DNA from: Caulobacterales bacterium
GTDB lineage: Bacteria > Pseudomonadota > Alphaproteobacteria > Caulobacterales > Caulobacteraceae
Assembly: GCA_017302105.1 (NCBI GenBank)
Contig: JAFLCS010000002.1
Coordinates: 127,001-191,000 of the forward strand
Direction of reading: 5' to 3'
DNA: 64,000 nucleotides
Shown: positions 56,334 to 62,579 of the stretch, in pieces
How the letters are laid out: every line of letters begins with the position of its first letter
How positions within the stretch are numbered: position 1 is the stretch's first letter
The notes under the pieces: model-generated
Seen by the model: only the letters and a program-made list of their open reading frames with translations
What the model was told of the DNA's origin: nothing
Databases searched by the model: none
Made by a program: the position numbers and the translations under genes

Positions 56334-57599
56334 ATGAAAGAGACCAAACAGGGCCTCGCCTCGCCTGAGGCGCGGGCGGCGATGCATGAGTTGATGGGCG
56401 CGTTCGAGGCGTTCAAGGCGGCCAATGACGAACGGCTGGAGGCGATCGAGCGTAAGGCCGGCGACGGCTTGCTGGAGGAGAAGGTGGCGCGCATCGACCA
56501 GGCGGTCGGGGCGGCGCAGGACCGTCTGGAGCGGCTGAGCGCCGAGGCGCGGCGTCCGGTGATCGGCGCCGGCGTGTCGGAGAGAGACCCCTCCACCGCT
56601 GGGCGGTCCCCCTCGCCCCTGCTTCGCAGCGGGGAGGAGACGAAGTCGGCGTTCGCCGGATATCTGCGGCATGGCGCGACGGCGGGGCTGATCGAGATCA
56701 AGGCGGGGCTGTCGAGCGGGCCGACGTCGGGCGGCTATGTCGTGCCCGAGCAGGTCGAGCGGCTGATCGAGCGGCGGCTGATGGCGGCCTCGCCGATGCG
56801 CGAGATCGCCACGGTGCGCACGGTGGCCGGCGGGGTTTTCAAGAAGCCGGTGTCGATCGCCGGCGTCGAGAGCGGCTGGGTGGCCGAGACGGCACCCCGG
56901 CCCGAGACAGATCCGGCCAGTCTGACGCTGTTGGAGTTTCCGTCGGCGGATCTGTACGCCTCGCCGGCGGCGACCCAGACCCTGCTGGATGACGCTATGG
57001 TCGATCTGGACGAATGGCTGGCCGCCGAGGTCGAGGACGCCTTCGCGGCCCAGGAGACCGAGGCCTTCGTCAGCGGCGACGGGACCAACAAGCCGATGGG
57101 GTTCCTGTCCTATACGGTCGAGGCGGCCGCGACGGCGGACTGGGGCGAGATCGGCTATGTCGCGTCGGGCGCCGACGGGGCGTTCGAGACGAGCGACCCG
57201 GTCGACCGGCTGATTGATCTGATCTATGCGCCCCAGGCCCAGTACCGGGCGGGGGCGCGGTTCGTGATGAACCGGCGCACCGCCGGCATCATCCGCAAGT
57301 TCAAGGATGCGGACGGCAACTACATCTGGAGCCCGGCGACCCAGCCGGGGGCGACCAGCTCGCTGCTCGGCTATCCGGTGACCGAGATCGAACAGATGCC
57401 GGACGTCGGATCGGTCAGTCTGTCGATCGCCTTTGGCGACTTCAAGCGCGGCTATCTGATCGTGGACCGGGCCGGGGTGCGGGTGCTGAGAGATCCCTAC
57501 ACCGCCAAGCCCTATGTGCTGTTCTACACCACCAAGCGTGTCGGCGGCGGGGTGCAGAACTTTGATGCGATCAAGGTGATGAAGTTCGCGGCGACGTAG
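56334..57599 (+). CDS. GTA major capsid protein (HK97 fold) with in-frame palindromic insertion
   Basis: A 421-residue protein, ATG 56334 (the open frame extends upstream but as a shadow). The N-terminal 80 residues are a scaffold helix/coiled coil (AAMHELMGAFEAFKAANDERLEAIE in parts), followed at residues 85-102 by DPSTAGRSPSPLLRSGEE, the translation of the palindromic element at 56586-56637. The mature HK97 fold begins about 105 (KSAFAGYLRHG, GGYVVPEQVE) and continues to PYTAKPYVLFYTTKRVGGG. The insertion is at the scaffold-capsid junction, where the protease is expected to cut, so it would probably be tolerated. Confidence 0.93.
   Translation: MKETKQGLASPEARAAMHELMGAFEAFKAANDERLEAIERKAGDGLLEEKVARIDQAVGAAQDRLERLSAEARRPVIGAGVSERDPSTAGRSPSPLLRSGEETKSAFAGYLRHGATAGLIEIKAGLSSGPTSGGYVVPEQVERLIERRLMAASPMREIATVRTVAGGVFKKPVSIAGVESGWVAETAPRPETDPASLTLLEFPSADLYASPAATQTLLDDAMVDLDEWLAAEVEDAFAAQETEAFVSGDGTNKPMGFLSYTVEAAATADWGEIGYVASGADGAFETSDPVDRLIDLIYAPQAQYRAGARFVMNRRTAGIIRKFKDADGNYIWSPATQPGATSSLLGYPVTEIEQMPDVGSVSLSIAFGDFKRGYLIVDRAGVRVLRDPYTAKPYVLFYTTKRVGGGVQNFDAIKVMKFAAT
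56586..56637. repeat. Palindromic element inside the capsid gene (type 1)
   Basis: CCCCTCCACCGCTGGGCGGT followed by GTCCCCCTCGCCCCTGC and TTCGCAGCGGGGAGGAG. About 44 of 52 positions match 46151-46203 in the ABC-F gene, here translated from the other strand. Confidence 0.75.
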
Positions 57600-57623
57600 G
57601 GCGCGGGGCAGGGCGCAGTGCTT

Positions 57624-57676
57624 CGTGAGTAGGTGAGGCGGTTGGGGGTGTCCTGACTGCCTACGCCCTACTCACG
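57624..57676. repeat. Inverted repeat between capsid and connector genes
   Basis: Perfect 10-base arms (CGTGAGTAGG, 57624-57633, and CCTACTCACG, 57667-57676) separated by 33 bases. It lies in the only sizeable gap of the head module and may form a long hairpin in the operon mRNA that lowers expression downstream. Confidence 0.6.
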
Positions 57677-57710
57677 ACCGCCATCCCATTCAGACAATCG
57701 AGAAACGACC

Positions 57711-57965
57711 ATGAGCGAACCGGTGAGTCTCACCGAGGCGAAGCTGTTCCTGCGCGTCAGCCATGAGGCGGAGGACGATCTGATCGAGACCCTGATCGCG
57801 GCGGCGCGGCAAAGGGTGGAGGTGGCGACCGGCGACATGATCGACGAGACGGCGCCGGCGGGTCTGAGGCTGGTCGTGCTGAAGCTGGTGCATTCGGCCT
57901 ATGAGGGCGAGGCGGACGGCGAAGCGGAGGTCTGGCTGAAGCCTTATCGCGCGGTGCGGCTGTGA
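57711..57965 (+). CDS. GTA head-tail connector protein (g6-like)
   Basis: An 84-residue protein, MSEPVSLTEAKLFLRVSHEAEDDLIETLI and a helical C-terminus. It matches the gp6-type phage connector (EAKLFLRV...EDDLIETLIAAAR), shorter than the Rhodobacter g6 protein. It would form the ring below the portal. Its stop overlaps the next gene (GTG 57962). Confidence 0.82.
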   Translation: MSEPVSLTEAKLFLRVSHEAEDDLIETLIAAARQRVEVATGDMIDETAPAGLRLVVLKLVHSAYEGEADGEAEVWLKPYRAVRL

Positions 57966-58276
57966 GGCGGTACCGGACCCTGGCCCAGGTCTTCACCCGA
58001 ACCGACGTGGAGACGGCGTTTGGCGGTCGCTCAGTCAACTGGACGCCGTTGGTTGCCCTGTGGGTCCAACTGCCGTCCCCGCAAAGACGCGAGGACGGTT
58101 CAGGCGAGGCGAAGCCCATCGTGACCGAGAAGATCCTTGCGGAGTCACGGACCGATCCACGCGTCGAGGCGGGGCAAAGGGTGGATGTCGAAGGGATCGC
58201 TTGGCGGCTCGTCCACGTCGATCTGGACGCCCCGAGGATGGGTTGCATGACCCTGACCCTGACCCGAGAGCTGTGA
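57962..58276 (+). CDS. GTA head closure/adaptor protein (g7-like)
   Basis: A 104-residue protein starting at GTG 57962, overlapping the connector gene by 4 bases. The later half, VTEKILAESRTDPRVEAGQRV and VEGIAWRLVHVDL, is typical for phage head closure proteins (SPP1 gp16/GTA). It stops in TGATG with the next gene. Confidence 0.8.
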   Translation: MRRYRTLAQVFTRTDVETAFGGRSVNWTPLVALWVQLPSPQRREDGSGEAKPIVTEKILAESRTDPRVEAGQRVDVEGIAWRLVHVDLDAPRMGCMTLTLTREL

Positions 58277-58686
58277 TGTCCCTGGACCCCGAACGCGCCC
58301 TGCAGAAGGCGCTGATCAACCGTCTGCGCGCGAATGACGGACTGACCGCGCTGATGATCCATCCGACCGCGATCCACGATCAGCCCCCCGAAGATGTTGG
58401 CTGGCCCCATCTGGTGATTGGCCGATGTGAGAGCCGGCCCTATCCGGCCGAAGGTCCGACGACGGAGCTCATCCTGACGCTGACGGCGCGATCGCGTTTT
58501 GGTGGATCGGAAGAGGCCAAGGCCATCAATGCGGCCCTGCGGGCCGCGCTGACCGAGCCAGAGTTGAGCCTTGAAGCCGGTCGGATCGTCAGTCTGAGGG
58601 TGACCTATCAGGACGTGTTTCGCGCGGCTGACTGGAACACGACGCTGGGCGTCAGCCGCCTGCGCGTCGTCATCGATCAGGATTGA
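58276..58686 (+). CDS. GTA tail completion protein, DUF3168 (g8-like)
   Basis: A 136-residue protein from ATG 58276, overlapping the preceding TGA by one base. DUF3168 features: ALQKALINRLRANDGLTALM near the start, DQPPEDVGWPHLVIG, then LILTLTARSRFGGSEEAKAINAALR (in parts). DUF3168 proteins are tail terminators joining tail to head. Confidence 0.85.
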   Translation: MSLDPERALQKALINRLRANDGLTALMIHPTAIHDQPPEDVGWPHLVIGRCESRPYPAEGPTTELILTLTARSRFGGSEEAKAINAALRAALTEPELSLEAGRIVSLRVTYQDVFRAADWNTTLGVSRLRVVIDQD

Positions 58687-58696
58687 GGAGACAGAC

Positions 58697-59113
58697 ATGG
58701 GCGCGCAGCGCGGCAAGGACATTCTGCTCAAGATCGACGACGGCGGCGACCCGCTTGGCTTCGCCACGGTGGCCGGGCTGAAGGCGCGAACGATCGCCCT
58801 GAATGCGCGCACTGTCGATGTGACCGATGCGGACTCGGCGGGGCGCTGGCGTGAGCTGCTGGCCGGGGCGGGGGTAAAGGCCTGTTCCGTGGCCGGTCAG
58901 GGCGTCTTCCGCGATGCGGCCTCTGATGCTCGGATCCGCGAGGTCTTCTTCGAGCAGTCAGCACCGACCTGGCGGCTGATCGTGCCGGACTTCGGAATAA
59001 TCGAAGGCCCATTCCTGGTGGCGGCGCTGGAATATGCCGGAGACCATGCGGGGGAGGCGACCTTTGCGCTCAATCTGGCCAGTGCCGGCGAACTGACGTT
59101 TGAGGCGCTATGA
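58697..59113 (+). CDS. GTA major tail tube protein (g9-like)
   Basis: A 138-residue protein, MGAQRGKDILLKIDDGG, then LNARTVDVTDADSAGRWRELL, the pattern of the TP901-1/GTA tail tube family, ending LNLASAGELTFEAL. Rings of this protein build the tail shaft. It overlaps the following gene in ATGA. Confidence 0.9.
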   Translation: MGAQRGKDILLKIDDGGDPLGFATVAGLKARTIALNARTVDVTDADSAGRWRELLAGAGVKACSVAGQGVFRDAASDARIREVFFEQSAPTWRLIVPDFGIIEGPFLVAALEYAGDHAGEATFALNLASAGELTFEAL

Positions 59114-59403
59114 TGAACGGTGCGCGCGGCGAGGTCGAAGTCGTGATCGACGGGGAGCCGGTGAAGCTGTGCCTGACGCTGGGCGCGCTGGCCCAGATCG
59201 AGACAACACTTGGTGTTGGGGGGGGGCAGGCTTTGGCGGACCGTTTGCGCAAACTGACGGCAGCGGATCTGGTGGCTGTGCTGGTGGCTCTGATCCAGGG
59301 GGGTGGGACCAAGTCGGCGTCGGCCCGACAGCTGGCGGAGATGGCGGAGCCGCGCATCGCCGCCGTGGCGGTGGCACGCGCGTTTGAGGCTGCGGCGGGG
59401 TGA
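59110..59403 (+). CDS. GTA gene transfer agent protein g10 (tail assembly)
   Basis: A 97-residue protein: GEVEVVIDGEPVKLCLTLGALAQIETTLG, a GTA_gp10 signature, followed by helices. It probably acts in tail assembly as a chaperone. It overlaps g10.1 by 4 bases (GTG 59400). Confidence 0.85.
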   Translation: MMNGARGEVEVVIDGEPVKLCLTLGALAQIETTLGVGGGQALADRLRKLTAADLVAVLVALIQGGGTKSASARQLAEMAEPRIAAVAVARAFEAAAG

Positions 59404-59627
59404 GCTGGGCCGCGATGCTGAGGTTGTCGGCCCGGCTGGGTCTGATGCCGGAAGCCTTCTGGCGGTTGTCGCTGAAAGAATGGCGAATGCTCACGAGAGG
59501 GGATGAGGCGACACCGATGTCGCGGGCCGATCTGAAAGCGCTGGCCCAGCGTTGGCCGGATGACCGGGCGGTCAGGCTGGATCGCGAATCTCGTCGCGTC
59601 CGGAGTGATGGAGAAGGTGGTGGCTGA
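59400..59627 (+). CDS. GTA tail assembly chaperone (g10.1-like)
   Basis: A 75-residue protein starting at GTG 59400. The core GLMPEAFWRLSLKEWRMLTRG matches the phage tail assembly chaperone family (DUF2376/TAC). It ends with an Arg/Asp-rich tail and overlaps the tape-measure start by 20 bases. Confidence 0.8.
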   Translation: MSWAAMLRLSARLGLMPEAFWRLSLKEWRMLTRGDEATPMSRADLKALAQRWPDDRAVRLDRESRRVRSDGEGGG

Positions 59628-60138
59628 GTTTAGGGCGGACCTGGATAGCGTTCCGACAATGGCCGCAGAGGCGGCCGAGGCGCTGGAGCGGCTCAAGGGG
59701 CCTGCGGATGCGGCGGCACGCGCGATCGAAGAGAGCTTCGAGCGTGCCGGTGACAGCCTGGTACGATCGCTGGCGCGGGCGGCGGCGGATGGAGAGGTGA
59801 CGATGGTCGAGCTGGCACGAGCGGTGCTGGCCGTGATCAGCTCTCTGGCCGGCGGAAGAGGTGGCGGCTTGGGCGAGACGCTGGCCGCTGCGGTCGGTTC
59901 GGCGTTTGGCGGGGCCAAGGCGGACGGAGGACTGGTGGCACCGGGCGCGGCCTATCTGGTCGGGGAGCGTGGCCCGGAGGTGTTCCGGCCAGCGACGACA
60001 GGCACCATCGAGGGCGCGGCGGGGGCTGGCGTGACGGTGAATGTCACGATCCAGGGCGGGCCGGAGGCCCTGCTGCGGTCAGAGGCGCAGATCGCTCAGG
60101 CCCTGGTGCGGGCCGCCCGTGTCGGAGCGCGAACTTAG
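59608..60138 (+). CDS. GTA tail tape measure protein (short)
   Basis: A 176-residue protein. Start taken at ATG 59608 (MEKVVAEFRAD); the open frame reaches 59560. It has a helical coiled-coil N-terminus, a GGRGGGLG hinge, and the C-terminal LVGERGPEVFRPATTGTI segment typical of the end of tape-measure proteins. The short length fits the short tails of GTAs. Its stop shares TTAG with the antisense gene that follows. Confidence 0.85.
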   Translation: MEKVVAEFRADLDSVPTMAAEAAEALERLKGPADAAARAIEESFERAGDSLVRSLARAAADGEVTMVELARAVLAVISSLAGGRGGGLGETLAAAVGSAFGGAKADGGLVAPGAAYLVGERGPEVFRPATTGTIEGAAGAGVTVNVTIQGGPEALLRSEAQIAQALVRAARVGART

Positions 60139-60791
60139 GTGGCCCAGGGCGGGCGCGGCGTCGGAATGGGGCCGTACTGATTGGTCTGTTGCTGCGACGG
60201 CATGAAGGACACGACGAGCAGGAAGATATTCCCGAACGGAACGAAGGCTAGGAGATAGAGCCAGCCGGACATACCGACATCGTGAAGTCGGCGGGAATAG
60301 AGGGCCACGCTTGGGATGATGACGGCCAGAATGGTCAGGGAAAAGATCAGAAATCCCACGCCAAACAGGGCGGCGCTCGTTTCGGACTCCAGGGTCGGGT
60401 CGATGGAGGCTGCGACCGTGGCCAAGGCTGCGACCGGGACGATCACGAAGAGATTGGCGAACAGGGTAAAGCCCCAGAACTCCTTGCGTCGCGCCCGACC
60501 CTTGCCGTCGGCGTAGCCCTGGGTGATGGCGCGCACAAAATAGGCCCAAAGGCTCAGGTCTTCACCCGTGTAGTCGACAGGCGCGGGCTGGGTTGTTGTG
60601 GCGACCGGTGCCTGAACCAGGCCGAAGACCTCGCGCGCATAACCGTCGGCGGCAACGAAATCGACGGTCGAGCCGACCGCCGGGACATTGCCACGCACGT
60701 CCAGGGCCGAGAAGGCATAGCGATTGCCGTCGTCGCCGCTGATGAGTCCGCCACCGGTCTCGGCGTCAAAGGTCAGGATCTGGCCACGCAT
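60135..60791 (-). CDS. Cold-shock-like domain fused to DUF805 membrane protein, antisense inside GTA cluster
   Basis: A 218-residue protein. Residues 1-65 look like an OB/cold-shock fold (GQILTFDAETGGGLISGDDGNRYAFSALDVRG, in parts), and from about 80 a DUF805 domain with four hydrophobic helices (FWGFTLFANLFVIVPVAALA and later LHDVGMSGWLYLL). DUF805 proteins are membrane proteins of unknown function. It overlaps the tape-measure stop by 4 bases and lies opposite to the GTA genes. Confidence 0.82.
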   Translation of the reverse strand: MRGQILTFDAETGGGLISGDDGNRYAFSALDVRGNVPAVGSTVDFVAADGYAREVFGLVQAPVATTTQPAPVDYTGEDLSLWAYFVRAITQGYADGKGRARRKEFWGFTLFANLFVIVPVAALATVAASIDPTLESETSAALFGVGFLIFSLTILAVIIPSVALYSRRLHDVGMSGWLYLLAFVPFGNIFLLVVSFMPSQQQTNQYGPIPTPRPPWAT

Positions 60792-60866
60792 TCGATGTCC
60801 TCGCTGCAGCGCCCTTCTGTCTGGGAAGAGGGCCTCAACAAGTCAACAGGATTTCAGGAGGTTGCC

Positions 60867-61478
60867 GTGAGCTTTCACGAGGTGAGCTTGCCGGCGCGCC
60901 TGGCGTTCGGCTCGACCGGCGGCGTGGAGCGCCGCACCGAGATCGTAACCCTGGCCAGCGGGTTTGAGCGGCGTTCGACGCCATGGGCACATGGACGTCG
61001 GCGCTATCTGATTGGAGCCGGACTGAGGGCGCTGGAGGACATGGCCGCACTGACAGCCTTCTTCGAGGCCCGGCGGGGTCGACTCTACGGCTTCCGGTTT
61101 CGAGACTTTGCCGACTTCCGAAGCGGCCCGGGAGAGCCGGAACCAGGCGACCAGCTTCTGGGCGAAGGTGACGACACCCGGTCGGTGTTCCAGCTCGCCA
61201 AGGCCTATGGCGACTACGGGCGGGTTATCCGCAAGCCCGTTGAAGGGTCGGTGAGGATCGCAGTGGCGGGTGTCGAGCTGACAAGCGGGCACTTCAGCAT
61301 CGATGGTGCGACGGGCGAAGTGACGCTGGCGACGGCACCTCAGCTGGGGGAAGCGGTAACGGCCGGATTCCTTTTCGATACGCCGGTGCGGTTCGACGCC
61401 GACCGGATCGATGTGACGCTCGAGAGTTTCGAGGTCGGGCGCGTGGCGGCCGTGCCGCTGATCGAGATCAGGACCTGA
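60867..61478 (+). CDS. GTA distal tail protein, DUF2460 (g12-like)
   Basis: A 203-residue protein from GTG 60867 with AGGAGG seven bases upstream. DUF2460 features: FHEVSLPARLAFGSTGG, ALTAFFEARRGRLYGFRFRD, PVRFDADRIDVTLESFE near the end. It forms the distal tail ring below the tube. Confidence 0.92.
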   Translation: MSFHEVSLPARLAFGSTGGVERRTEIVTLASGFERRSTPWAHGRRRYLIGAGLRALEDMAALTAFFEARRGRLYGFRFRDFADFRSGPGEPEPGDQLLGEGDDTRSVFQLAKAYGDYGRVIRKPVEGSVRIAVAGVELTSGHFSIDGATGEVTLATAPQLGEAVTAGFLFDTPVRFDADRIDVTLESFEVGRVAAVPLIEIRT

Positions 61479-61482
61479 GACA

Positions 61483-62136
61483 ATGAGAGATGTGCCTGAG
61501 GCTCTGGCCGCCCGCATCGAGAGTGGGGCGGCCCAGCTTTGCCATGCCTGGATTGTGACGCTGGATGATGACACCCGATTGGGGTTCACCGACCACGACC
61601 AACCTCTGATCGTTGCGGGCGTCACCTGTCGTGCTGCCTGCGGGTGGACGGCGGGTGCGGCCCACCAGGAACTCGGTCTGGACGCCGGCCTGTCTTCAGC
61701 CCAGGGCGTGCTGGACGTCGAGGGGCCCGATGAGGCCGACATTCGGGCCGGGCGTTGGGACGGCTCGCGCGTGGAGGTCTGGCGACTGGACTGGGGTGAG
61801 CCTGACCTTCGGGTGGCGATCAGCGTGGGTCAGGTCCGGCGGATGGTCATCCTGGGTGAGCGCCTGACTTTGGAACTGGAAGGACCGGCCGCGCGCCTGG
61901 ACCGGGTTGCCGGGCGCAGCTTCAGCCGGCTGTGCGACGCGGCGCTGGGGGACGCACGGTGTGGAGTCGACCTGGGAGCCTATCCAGGTCTGAGCTGCGA
62001 CAAACGGTTCGCGACCTGTCAGTCGAGATTTGCAAACGGGATCAACTTTCGGGGCTTCCCGGCCATGCCCGGCGACGATTTCCTCTTGGCCCGGCCAGGG
62101 GGAGGCGCTCGCCAGGACGGTGGGAGCCGCCGATGA
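61483..62136 (+). CDS. GTA tail hub protein, DUF2163 (g13-like)
   Basis: A 217-residue protein, DUF2163. N-terminal beta domain with TLDDDTRLGFTDHDQPL, middle VEVWRLDWGEPDL, then a cysteine set (LCDAAL, ARCGVDL, SCDKRF, ATCQSRF) that in the Rhodobacter GTA hub binds an Fe-S cluster (as I recall). It overlaps the peptidase gene by ATGA. Confidence 0.9.
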   Translation: MRDVPEALAARIESGAAQLCHAWIVTLDDDTRLGFTDHDQPLIVAGVTCRAACGWTAGAAHQELGLDAGLSSAQGVLDVEGPDEADIRAGRWDGSRVEVWRLDWGEPDLRVAISVGQVRRMVILGERLTLELEGPAARLDRVAGRSFSRLCDAALGDARCGVDLGAYPGLSCDKRFATCQSRFANGINFRGFPAMPGDDFLLARPGGGARQDGGSRR

Positions 62137-62579
62137 CCGCAACCCGGACGCGTGCCCTGGCTGAGGCCATGAACTGGATCGGCACACCCTATCAGCATCA
62201 GGCCAGCGTGAAGGGGGCAGGGTGTGACTGCCTTGGCCTGGTGCGGGGAGTCTGGCGCGCCCTCTACGGACAGGAGCCGCAGTCCTTGCCGCCCTATCGC
62301 GCCGATTGGGCAGAAGTGTCGGGCGAGGAGCGATTGCTGGCGGCTGCGCGGCGGTGGCTGGTTGAGGTGCCCATTGAGGCGGCGCAGCCCGGCGATGTGG
62401 TGCTGTTTCGCATGAGCCCCACGGCCGCGATCAAACATTGTGCGGTCATCAGTGACCCAGGACCGCCGGGTCGGATTGTCCATGCCTATTGGGGACGGGC
62501 CGTAACCGAAAGCTGGATGGGTGGATGGTGGCGCTCACGCCAGGTGGCGGCCTTTGCCTTTCCAGCGAAGGAGGACTGA
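62133..62579 (+). CDS. GTA cell-wall peptidase, NlpC/P60 (g14-like)
   Basis: A 148-residue protein: WIGTPYQHQASVKGAGCDCLGLVRGVW with the catalytic Cys in GCDCLG, then QPGDVVLFRM and AIKHCAVI with the catalytic His. It probably cuts peptidoglycan during DNA injection. It stops directly before the next ATG. Confidence 0.93.
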   Translation: MTATRTRALAEAMNWIGTPYQHQASVKGAGCDCLGLVRGVWRALYGQEPQSLPPYRADWAEVSGEERLLAAARRWLVEVPIEAAQPGDVVLFRMSPTAAIKHCAVISDPGPPGRIVHAYWGRAVTESWMGGWWRSRQVAAFAFPAKED

